This document shows positions 55,504 to 64,000 of a stretch of DNA of 64,000 nucleotides, piece by piece. Made by a program: the position numbers and the translations under genes. Positions within the stretch are counted from its first letter, which is position 1. Each line of letters opens with the position of its first letter. This DNA comes from Allacma fusca. Its lineage: Eukaryota > Arthropoda > Collembola > Symphypleona > Sminthuridae. The stretch is taken from assembly GCA_947179485.1 (NCBI GenBank), contig OX359247.1, forward strand, positions 59,059,131-59,123,130. Reading direction: 5' to 3'. Below the pieces are notes generated by a model. The model worked only from the letters and a program-made list of their open reading frames with translations. It was not told where the DNA came from and ran no database searches.

Positions 55504-57287
55504 GATTGGTGAGTCGCATCCGGAGTCTTGGCTGTCACCGTATTGGGAAAGGACGTCTTTGACGACGGGCGCATACTGAGGTGGATCCCGAATAATAGTA
55601 CGCTCGGATGATCTGGGAGGATGGAACTCGGTCAGAGTTTTGTGTACGAATATATCATCGTACTGACCTTGCCAAGCTACCGGAGGAAGGTACGGCTTCA
55701 GCAGATGGGAGGGATAGCTACAGGTGCAGTTACCCGGAGGTGGGTAATAACCAGAGTGACCACTCTGGTTGTTACTCTGGTTGTTAGATACGCTGCCGCG
55801 TATCTAAATACGTTTGCAGGAAAGAGTGAGGAGGGACTGTGGAATGGAGCGACTGTGTTCTCTGAAGTGTCGTGTGCGGATGAGGGAAACACACGAAGGC
55901 ACCAAATGCATGGTGATTGAGTGAGTGCATGGGAAAAGTACAAGGTAAAGGTCTCTCGCCGCAGTGGGCCGTACATACAGTGAGATTAGTATATAGGCTC
56001 TCGCCGTTGTATGTGATGACAGTAAGCGTCTGGAGTGTATGGATAGCGAATATCCACGGGATATGTTGGCTGAGAGTGTGCCGCGCATATCCCGGACTCG
56101 AACGAAAAGGCCCAATACACTCGCATATGTACATGCCAAATAATAATGAGGTAGCGTATAATATACAGGCAATGACCGTAGTAATACGGAATTTCAATAA
56201 ATGAATTAACGAAATGGTCATTGTCAAATAAGAAAATTTGAATTGCAAATGTAGGGTCAGCCCACACTTGTTCTATGGCGGCTAGGGAGAATATAGGGAA
56301 TGACGTGTTGCATCCCTACGGCCTAAAGAAATTTTAGAAATATTGATGGGAGGAGAGGAAAAATGTGAAAAAAAGTATTAATTAATATAACCAACAGTTA
56401 GGAGTCCCAGTACAAGGCCACTCTTTACCTCTCCCCTCCTCACTTCTACGATCCTTGTGCGACATGAAGTCATGTGTGTTATAGGGTCCCCCGCAGAATG
56501 AAGGTTCCAGTGCGTCATACAGGGAACCGCTAATGCGAAAAAGAAATAACTCAAATGACTCAATGGAAGCAAGGTGGGAACCGTCATACACCTAGGGTCA
56601 CTTTTTGGGCGCTAGACCTTACCCCACGGGCGACGTAAGGTTAACGGAAGCGGAGGATATCATGTGAGAGGAAATTGAAGTCAATCGCCACAATGAATTC
56701 CATGCCGCGCTTCAATCCTTCTGACACCTGGCCAGCACGCCATTAATATTACCCCTGATGTGGGTCACGCTAAAGGCCACGCAACCTTGGTATGGTCCGG
56801 CCCGCACATAATGAGCCAACATTGAGACAGACATATTTACAATGAAGGTGGTAACACTGTCATTCCCGGGGAGATTCGACAATAAGACAAAACCCCTCCG
56901 CAGGCGGATACGCAAGTGAGTATTAGAGGAGACCGTGTCGTGGAACCCAGCGGGACCCTCTACGTGACCAAACAGCTGGAAAACCTCAGAAAAATGAGTG
57001 TAATTTTAATATACGCGTATGGTATAGTGTGTGGTACGTGTATATGGGCTATGGAGGAGCCCTATGTATGTTGAGCCTTGTGCTCTTTAGTTTAAGTATT
57101 TATGTTGTTTAACTTTTAAAAAATAGAACGACCGCCGTGCAAGTAGGGGCCAACCCAGACGTGGGGTAAATTAGTTAAATAATGTATTAGGAGAATAAAT
57201 ACATACCAAAGGGAAGAAGGAATATAATTAAAAAATAATAAGAAAACCTACGGATGATTCCCGATACACGGAATCATGTTTTGTAGA

Positions 57288-58346
57288 TTATTTGCGGCTT
57301 GGCTGAAGCCTTTCCGGAGGCTTCCGGTTCCGATTCGGATATCTCCGATTTTCAGGAGGACGAATGCCGGAGGAGCCCAGACTTTGCGAAAAGGATTTTT
57401 TCGCGACGGCAGTTGAGGCTTTTATGGGGGTACTGTTGTCCACCCAAAATCCTGTTTCCGGATGTGTAGCCTGACCCGTAATTGCTGACTCCTGTGGCAC
57501 CCTTTTTGATGGAGTTGTGCTCTTCAGTCCTGGAAATTTGGAAGGGCGAGGAATTTCCTCATGAGGGCCCTTTACGGAGACCCTGTGAGTGACCGGTGGC
57601 ACCGGCAAAGGTCGCGCTACCGCTGGAGGCGGTATTTTCGCCAACACCTTTGGCGCCTTTATTTTGATGGGGAGCATGGGCCTCTCTGGGAAATGGTCCA
57701 CGGGTGACACACCCAATCTGGTTGGGGACACCGACACAGTCGATAACCTTTCGGGAACGCCCGAACCTTCCCCTGGGTCGAGGAAGTGTACGTCCCATAC
57801 ATTTGGAGTACCGATTGGTCCGTCCGTGGGAATTCCTGTGGGAATAAATAAAGAAGTACCCGAATTATATGTTGTAAGGGGTAATGGAGCCAGACCTGTA
57901 GGGTATACAGTATTGCGAGGGCTCAAGAATGGATTGACGAGTGGGATGTCGCCTATGGTGAAATGCCCGCTAATCTGGGATTCGTCAGCATTGAAATGGG
58001 AAAGAAGGGACATTTTAGAGATTGGCATTTTTGACGGGGAGCGGGAGGTCTCCCTAGGAGACCTATGTAATTCCAAAACCGGATCCCTAATTTCCCCAAC
58101 TCTGGGAATTTCCTGAATTGACGTATCTATGTGACCCTTAACGACCTCTGCGAAGGATCGTTGAGATACATTACCCATACCGAGGTCGGTAACCTCACCA
58201 CCTTCTGTGGAGGATGCAACCGAGGCTGCGCCTGTCGTGGCAGGGGGCCGTTTACGCTTACAGGCAACGTCCGTAGCCTGTCTGTCAAGTTTCCGTAATT
58301 TCTTTTTCTGCTTTCGCAGGGCGACGGAGTCCCTAGCAGAGTGTTA
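57288..58346 (-). CDS. basic, Pro-rich ORF of the LTR element
   Basis: The frame containing MGNVSQRSFAEVVKGHIDTS (58178) extends upstream to a TAA at about 58344-58346. Beyond that stop the same frame stays open to 58529. The N-terminal part is strongly basic (LRKQKKKLRKL, CKRKRPP), a likely nuclear or nucleic-acid-binding signal, and the C-terminus is basic too (RRYPNRNRKPPERLQPSRK). In between it is Pro/Ser/Thr-rich. The C-terminal NRNRKPPERL resembles linker regions upstream of reverse transcriptase in copia-like polyproteins, but no RT follows. Function unknown. Confidence 0.55.
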
Positions 58347-58650
58347 GCGAGATGGTGTTGGTTCTACCGTAGCCTCGGAGGATGGTGGAGGTACGACTGT
58401 CCGAGGAGTCGGTGGCAGCCGATACGGTGAGTAGTCCATCCGAGGCGGGGTCAAAGGTGATTGCTGTTGACCTGCGGGAGTAAAGATTAAAGGATGATTA
58501 ATTATTTCCTTGGGGTTCGATCTTCGCACGGGACTTTTGTCCTCGGCTGGTGTAATTGGAGACTCCTGTAAGGAAGAGAGTTCATGAACATTATTAAAGT
58601 GTTGTTCGGATTGCGACTAAGAGAAGTTATGCGTAGATGAGTCAAATACC

Positions 58651-59295
58651 CTAGAGGGTATGATTTCGGATGATTCGAGATGCCCCGACAGACCATGTGA
58701 TGCTGTGAACATTTCGGAGCTCACGTGTCTCCAAAACGTTCGAAGACATGTCAGGTGAGTGTGTCGGAGGCGATCTCCGGGAATTTCCGGGAGAGGTAAA
58801 TTCGAAGGGCTGAAGACATACAGATGGGACGGGTGCAACCTGCTCGAGTTGTTGAAGAACAACCTCAAAAGCAGTCGGGCCTGTGGGTACAATCTTATAG
58901 TCAATACTCGCAGGAAAGGGGTAGTCATTGGTAGAAATAGTGGGAGTGGGACCCGGGTGGCTTGGGTCTGCAAAATAAAGTTCTTCAGCACTCCGGTTAA
59001 AAACCGGAGGAATGTAGTGCGCCGGTTTGAAACTGATTCTGCCAGGGGTCACGGACCGGACAGGAGCTTTTGCTACTGTGCCGCCAGGGAATGGTGGTGC
59101 CAGAATATTTTGGACACAAGTCGTCAAAATAGTTGGTGAGCGAAAGGACGTCGTCTCCATTGGAGCAGGCGGGGTCTTAGCCTTAGGAGGAGATCGCAAA
59201 GGGGATCTAGTAGGAGAGTTTTGCGGTAAAGCCGGTGGCCGTTCCGGACCGCGTCTCGTGTCACCATTATGTACAGGAAATGACTCGTATGTCAA
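58651..59295 (-). CDS. Pro-rich ORF A of the LTR element
   Basis: 214 residues starting 244 bp after the Gag-like stop. Contains SPTRSPLRSPPKAKTPPAP and TTSFRSPTILTTCVQNILAP, shared with ORF B, followed by a unique part with FEVVLQQLEQVAPVPSVCLQ. No catalytic motif. Confidence 0.55.
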   Translation of the reverse strand: MTYESFPVHNGDTRRGPERPPALPQNSPTRSPLRSPPKAKTPPAPMETTSFRSPTILTTCVQNILAPPFPGGTVAKAPVRSVTPGRISFKPAHYIPPVFNRSAEELYFADPSHPGPTPTISTNDYPFPASIDYKIVPTGPTAFEVVLQQLEQVAPVPSVCLQPFEFTSPGNSRRSPPTHSPDMSSNVLETRELRNVHSITWSVGASRIIRNHTL

Positions 59296-59538
59296 CCGTG
59301 AAACACGTGTATGACTAGGGAATGGGGTTCCCGTAGGCCGCTCTAGTTCAGCATTTTGATGCGGTAGGTTCGGTGGTGCCCAAGAGTCTTGATGAGGTGG
59401 CGGCTGCTGTGAAGCCGGCTGGACGGGCCTCTACTGTTGGCGAAAAATTAGAGGAGGGCTGACAGCCTGATGTGAGGAGTAGCTACAGATGTAGTTCGCC
59501 GGAGGTGGGTAATAATCAGGGTGACCGTTCGGAGAGAA

Positions 59539-60561
59539 TTAATCCTGACGGCGGAAATTCCCACGTTGGTTACGGGAGCCACCATTGGTGTTGTTTACTG
59601 GTTGTCGGCCAGTCATCGGCATTGTTGACCGCTGCTGTTGCGCTTGTGGCTGTAAAGAGAGAGTATTAGAGACCACATGATTAGGTGTTGAAGGACTGAC
59701 CTCGTTAACACCTGGTTTCCCGGCGTTGACCACGGCGGTCAGACGTTGGGTGTTACCCGCTTGGACATCCCGCAGCATCGTCCTGCACTGAGAAATGATG
59801 TGGTTCTGGCGACTGCAGTAGTCGCAGGTGACCACCGTCATCGCACGGACGGACACAGGTCCTAATTGAGGGGCCTGTTCCACAGATGACTGGGTAGGAA
59901 TGGTCCGAATTGTGGGGTTGAGTTCCGGGACCTTTAAGACTCCCTTAAGGTGCTTCACCAAATCCCGGAGGTTTCGTGATGGAGTGATGGCTAGGGATTC
60001 CATCCGGAGGGGAAGTTTCCCAGGAGCCTTCTCCACGATGTCCTCTTCTGCCATGAGAGGATCGAGGTCCAAGCATAATTTCTGGAGGCCAGCGACGAAG
60101 GAGTGTGCAGTCATGCCGGGCCGATACCTGTAGGCATCGAGGTCTGCCTGTCTTTCGGCGTTCAACCGGGCACGGTCGAAGCGGTCGTTTAATTCCGCGC
60201 ACACATACTCCCAAATTTCTCGGGAGGTCCTCGTCCTCTTGTCCAGGAACATCCGGATCCTGGGGAAGATGGATTGGAACCATTCTTTCACGTCCTTGTC
60301 TGGAGAGTCCAGAAAGAGGCGGGAGAGGTTCCGGATGGCCATGTCATGGGTCACGAAAAGGTCCGAGGCGAAATGATTAACAGCATCCATGAAGGATGCC
60401 GGGTTCTCGTGGCTGGAGTACTGGCGCACTTCCAGCCGGAATGTGTCCAGACGCCGACATGTTCCATCGGACTCCCTCGACCGGAGGATTCGATCCTTCT
60501 TTTGTTTCTCGGTCTCACCACGGTCCGGCATGATGAAGTTGTAAGAGGAACGGAGGACCAC
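59539..60561 (-). CDS. Gag-like capsid/nucleocapsid protein of the LTR element
   Basis: 340 residues. The region FRLEVRQYSSHENPASFMDA to FDRARLNAERQ has the helical make-up of retroelement capsids (VKEWFQSIFPRIRMFL, SREIWEYVCAELNDRF, ADLDAYRYRPGMTAHSFVAG). The zinc knuckle CDYCSRQNHIISQC (C-X2-C-X4-H-X4-C) lies near residue 250, and the C-terminus is basic and Gln/Asn-rich. This is the order of a Ty3/Gypsy-type Gag. Uninterrupted, so it may still be translated. It is the first ORF after the leader. Confidence 0.82.
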   Translation of the reverse strand: MVLRSSYNFIMPDRGETEKQKKDRILRSRESDGTCRRLDTFRLEVRQYSSHENPASFMDAVNHFASDLFVTHDMAIRNLSRLFLDSPDKDVKEWFQSIFPRIRMFLDKRTRTSREIWEYVCAELNDRFDRARLNAERQADLDAYRYRPGMTAHSFVAGLQKLCLDLDPLMAEEDIVEKAPGKLPLRMESLAITPSRNLRDLVKHLKGVLKVPELNPTIRTIPTQSSVEQAPQLGPVSVRAMTVVTCDYCSRQNHIISQCRTMLRDVQAGNTQRLTAVVNAGKPGVNEVSPSTPNHVVSNTLSLQPQAQQQRSTMPMTGRQPVNNTNGGSRNQRGNFRRQD

Positions 60562-60589
60562 ACGGTGGGGGTTAGCGGAAATTTCGGAG

Positions 60590-61560
60590 AAAACCTAGAC
60601 ACCGAATTTTCATAATTATGTCTAGTACACAAATATAGGAAGATGACTCACGAAATCCTGGGGAAGTCCGGAGAATCGGTGTGCTCCGGGACTACAGAAT
60701 CGTGAAAATCCGTCGGGTAGGAAGTTGGATCAGCCAACCGGTAAGTTTCCGTTGGGTCACTCCAGTTTCCAAGGTGCACGTCGACACTGCGTATGACCCT
60801 TGTACAGCAATGATGGTCGGGCCACGTGACTTCCGAAAGTAACTGGTAGTGCTTGGAAAAATCTAGACACCAAATATTAATAAATAAATTAAGTACTTAA
60901 ATATAGGAAAAGGACTCACGAAAGCTTGGGGATATCCGGTAAATCGGTGGGCTCCGGGTCCATAGAATTGTGAGGGTCCGTGAGGTTGAAGGTTGGTTGT
61001 TCCAGCAGGTAATTTCCAGTTGGGTCACTCCAGTTTCGAAGAGTCACGTCGTCACGGCGTATGTCACTTATACAGGAAGGATGGGCGGACCGCGTGGCTT
61101 CCGAAAGAAACTGGTAATCCCGAGGAAAAACGCAATTCTGGGAAATTCCGGGAATGAGGTGTGCGCCGGAATACTGTATAATCTTGAGCCTCCGTTGGGT
61201 TGGAGTTTGGATGAGCCAGCTGGTAATTTTCCAGTTGGGTCACGCTAGTTTCCAAGGGTCACGTCGATGCCGCGTATGTCACTTGTACAGAAATGATGGG
61301 CGGGCCGCGTGGCCTCCGAGAGAAACAGGTAATGCCGGGGAAAAACCTCTACACCAAATCTTAATAATTAAACTTATGAAAATATCGGAGGAGAACTCAC
61401 GCAATGCTAAGAATATCCGGGGAAGTGAGGTGCTCCGGAATACTTCAGAATCTTCAACCTTCGTCCAGTGGATGGGTCCTGAGATGAGCCAGCAGGGAAA
61501 TCCTAGATATGTTACTTGTACAGGAACGAAGGGAGGACCGCGTGGCTTCCGAAAATGCGC
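60590..61560 (-). repeat. four-copy tandem repeat in the LTR element leader
   Basis: Four diverged units of about 220-265 bp beginning near 60593, 60858, 61120 and 61341 (plus-strand coordinates). They share AACCTNNACACCAAAT, GGACTCACG, TCCGGNGAAT, GGGTCACTCCAGTTTC and TACAGGAA motifs. They fill the space between the 5' LTR and the Gag-like ORF. Confidence 0.75.
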
Positions 61561-61621
61561 AGTTTTTAGGGGAAAAAAGGGAGAAAAAACTTGGCAAAAA
61601 GTGAGGAGAGGAGGAAAAGCC

Positions 61622-61638
61622 TCGCAACCTCCACCAAA
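61622..61638 (-). promoter_or_regulatory. primer binding site
   Basis: Two or three bases inside the 5' LTR the minus strand reads TGGTGGAGGTTGCGAGG, complementary to a tRNA 3' end finishing in CCA. The particular tRNA was not identified. Confidence 0.65.
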
Positions 61639-61873
61639 TGAGTCACCGGTTTTCGGTGGCTAACTAACTTAACCTAAATATTAATAAATAGCTAATTGCG
61701 GATGCAATTTGAAGTTGGGAAAATGCCGAAATAAAGAGGAGCGTGCTCCCATGCGACCGTCCTGCTTCATTTACTGATAACGACTTACTTACTTTTATTA
61801 ACGTTAGACTCACCAGTGCGTGAGCCGGGGCTCACCTACATATTACATTAAGTGAGGGGAGCCAACCCTCACA
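61639..61873 (-). repeat. 5' LTR
   Basis: 235 bp, TGTGAGGG...GGTGACTCA on the minus strand, adjoining the primer binding site. Confidence 0.88.
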
Positions 61874-61877
61874 GAGG

Positions 61878-62366
61878 TAGGTATTTTCGAGTACCAGAAT
61901 TCGGTGGAATTCTCCTTAGCGTGAAAATGATAAAAGAAAAAATGTAGCAAAATTGTAGCAGTAGCATGCGAACATGTAATATGGAAAATAGGCATATACA
62001 CATACATAACTGTAGTAAAAATGTGCATTTGCTAACATGTTTGATGTCTAACTTGCCAGATAAAATCAAATCAAATCAACATAATGAACGCATTATTTAA
62101 TATGTTATTACATTGAATATGCATATACATATGTACATATATGCTAAGGAATCCATTTTAGTATACTCTTATTCCATTTCATTAGCAATGTCTTCATTCA
62201 AACAAGCAGTAAAATCAATTTCGCATTAAATTGATTCAGTATTTGAAAATATTTTCGGATTATTTCTATACCAATGGTATAAACCAAACCACGAATGAAA
62301 GTTGTAAACACAAGATCAAGAAAACATAATTACAAACTATTGGGTATATTATTTATATTATATATA
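61878..62366. other. AT-rich spacer
   Basis: Only AT-rich simple sequence and TATATA/ACATATAC runs. No gene seen. Confidence 0.4.
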
Positions 62367-63503
62367 TTATATACTACCAGATAAACCAAGCGCTTCTAAC
62401 TCTTGTGCCAAGTATTTGGAGATTAGGCTTCCTTTTGGAATTTCTAATCCAAATATGTTCGGGGTAGAATAAATGTTTACCCTCTGTTGGTTATTAATTC
62501 CCCAAACAACAATGTTCATTCCTGAAAAGAGTTCAAATGTTCATTATCATTCCCTTAAACATCATTCACTTTGAAACACAAGAACAAAACATCTGGGATC
62601 GCCAATACGTGATGAGTCACTGAGGGGTGAGGCCCCACCACATGATGCAACAGCAAGAGATAATAACTTTACGTTCCCAAATGCAGGTTTACCATAATCA
62701 TTTCAACCCCACCCCCATTTCTGTAAACACATTTTTGCATGTGTTACTGGCATTGTAATATTCCTCGTCATTTAATTTCGTGAGGTCAAACGGATGACCC
62801 GATTGCCGTCAAAGCCAATTGACTTCCTCCGTTTTAGGTAATCTACACCTGCAAAACCTTTGAAGTCATTGGTCTCATTGATTCGACAGTTATCCTATCC
62901 TTCAAATCCACAAACATTTCAATTTGCACCGGTGTGTATAAGCATTTTAATGAACTATAGTGACGACTAATTAGCATGTACATATATGCATAAACATTTT
63001 AGGAAATTCATAGGGGAATATAAAATTACTAGCTTACATTACATTACATGGTGTTGCTTCACCCCTTAGTCTTTAAGTACGTACTGCTGACCCCACATGA
63101 TTAATTTTGCAGCTACCACGGAAATAAACTTACATATGTAATGCAAATAATAGAATCTTATATTGAGAAGCGTCAGAATTTATGTAATCGAACAATCCCA
63201 AACTTACCGGTTGTAGACGTTGTACCCGCGACGGTGTAAACGTCAACGATCTCCACATTGTCAATAAATTCCCTGCTGGAAGTGGAAGGCAAAATTGATA
63301 ATGAGTAGCTGGGTCCAGTTTTGTACATGGAAGAAAATATTTTCCTGCAAATGGCCAGCGGAAACTTGCCAAGTAGCTTAACGACGTGCAGGGATGCAAA
63401 TGAACTCCAGTCGGCTCCACATTTCCTTAGAATATGGTTAGTTTCAAGAAGTCGATCCAATGATGAAATACATTTTAACGGAAGATCAGTCAGAAAAAAC
63501 CTC
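62367..63503 (-). CDS. wax-ester-synthase/diacylglycerol acyltransferase-like protein, C-terminal exons (partial)
   Basis: Two minus-strand exons: about 63503-63208 and 62521-62367 (stop at 62367-62369). The join G|GA after a consensus GTAAGT donor keeps frame (TTG then MNIVVWGI). The deduced tail reads LLGKFPLAICRKIFSSMYKT, FIDNVEIVDVYTVAGTTSTT, GMNIVVWGINNQQRVNIYST and KGSLISKYLAQELEALGL. The pattern Val/Ile-x-Asp-x-Tyr, then a Gly turn, then a strand NIVVWGI and a closing amphipathic helix resembles the WSD1 C-terminal domain of bifunctional wax ester synthases, but it is not decisive. The catalytic HHxxxDG motif would lie in upstream exons, which I could not find here and which are probably beyond 64000. 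Other acyltransferases of the condensation-domain fold are possible. Confidence 0.5.
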
Positions 63504-64000
63504 CTATGGAATTGAGACATTTAAGAATTACAAAACAAGAGTAAACCAATTCAAAATTTCGTTTTCAAAGGATGCTCACATTCTACATCTGAAACTAGGA
63601 TCCCAACATAAGCCATAATGAAATGACTATATTAATATTGTCAAATTAAAACACAGAAAGATTGAAAATGTACACGGCATAAAATGTACACATAACCCTG
63701 AGTTATAATACGTTGCATTCGAGATCTTCATCGTTCAATAAAACAGTATTTATGTAATCCGTAACAAATTGTTACGCATCCATAACTTTCTTTCAGAATC
63801 GGAATCTACACATAAAAGTCATCCTTGCAACCAATTATATACAAAAGCGCAAATGAACTCTTCAAATAGTCTTACTTTGAATTTCTCAATCATAATGATC
63901 TTGCAAGCAAATGCCGGTACGGGTAGTCATTATATACATACAGTATTTGTGTTAAATCTTACAATGAACATTCATATTATCAAACTATACTAAACTCATT
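63504..64000. other. end of window, no feature seen
   Basis: Probably an intron of the acyltransferase-like gene. The 74-codon plus-strand frame at 63769 has no motif. Confidence 0.35.

Larger units (their letters stand above)
51567..61873 (-). mobile_element. LTR retroelement, 10.3 kb, without recognisable pol, encodes Gag-like, zinc-knuckle and BTB proteins
   Basis: Two LTRs (51567-51796 and 61639-61873) read TGTGAGGG...GGTGACTCA on the minus strand and are flanked by a 4-bp duplication GAGG (51563-51566 and 61874-61877). A primer-binding-site-like TGGTGGAGGTTGCGAGG follows the 5' LTR, and a purine tract precedes the 3' LTR, both fixing minus orientation. In transcription order: a tandem-repeat leader, Gag-like ORF, Pro-rich ORF A, an ORF with an in-frame stop, Pro-rich ORF B, a zinc-knuckle ORF and a BTB/POZ ORF. 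I find no protease, reverse transcriptase, RNase H, integrase or envelope. It is probably a non-autonomous element that still codes for accessory proteins. Age: the LTRs differ by several substitutions and by indels, including an extra CTCCCATGC in the 5' LTR. Confidence 0.88.

Noticed and set aside
57589..58116. 175-codon plus-strand frame in the LTR element
   Set aside because: It is the antisense shadow of the basic Pro-rich ORF on the coding strand of the element.

Overview
AT-rich animal DNA with spliced genes (GT-AG introns). The gene set points to an arthropod: an allatostatin-C precursor, a seven-transmembrane receptor of the gustatory type, and an intronless divergent ionotropic receptor. 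The divergent chemoreceptors would suit a springtail or another early-branching hexapod, but that placement is an inference with low confidence.

Layout. 0-2.1 kb: the intact last four exons of a phospholipase C-gamma (PLCG) paralogue on the + strand, followed by a decayed allatostatin-C (AstC) copy. 6.0-20.9 kb: a nearly complete 20-exon PLCG gene (PH, EF-hand, X, split PH with SH2-SH2-SH3, Y, C2), whose introns hold a minisatellite, a 1.7 kb hAT-type element and a three-layer nest of insertions. 22.4-25.3 kb: a class A GPCR (+). 26.3-27.3 kb: a chemoreceptor pseudogene (+). 28.1-29.7 kb: a two-exon gustatory-type receptor (-). 31-35 kb: a diverged segmental duplicate that includes a broken PLCG tail, partly inverted and split by a P-like DNA transposon. 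37.2-37.8 kb: an intact AstC precursor. 41.4-43.5 kb: an ionotropic receptor (-). 45.8-47.7 kb: a nine-exon secreted polyprotein (-) made from alternating Tyr-rich and Asn/Ser/Gly-rich exons with furin-like sites. 51.6-61.9 kb: a 10.3 kb LTR retroelement (-) with a Gag-like ORF, a second zinc-knuckle ORF and a BTB/POZ ORF, but no recognisable pol. 62.4-63.5 kb: the 3' end of a wax-ester-synthase-like acyltransferase gene (-).

Two themes stand out. First, the PLCG-AstC pair was duplicated in tandem, and different members decayed in different copies. Second, the window carries at least six kinds of short elements with hAT-type ends and mostly exact 8-bp target duplications. Each kind is filled with dense inverted copies of its own short word (GGTCTGG, GGTACCC, GGTACAGG, CGGGAC, GGAATC, AATCGTTAAT). 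One of them keeps a decayed hAT transposase C-terminus, which ties this architecture to hAT transposons.

The genes are mostly unrelated to each other. PLCG is an intracellular signalling enzyme, AstC and the GPCR belong to neuroendocrine signalling, GR and IR are chemosensory, and the polyprotein is a secreted product. I see no evidence that they act as one pathway.
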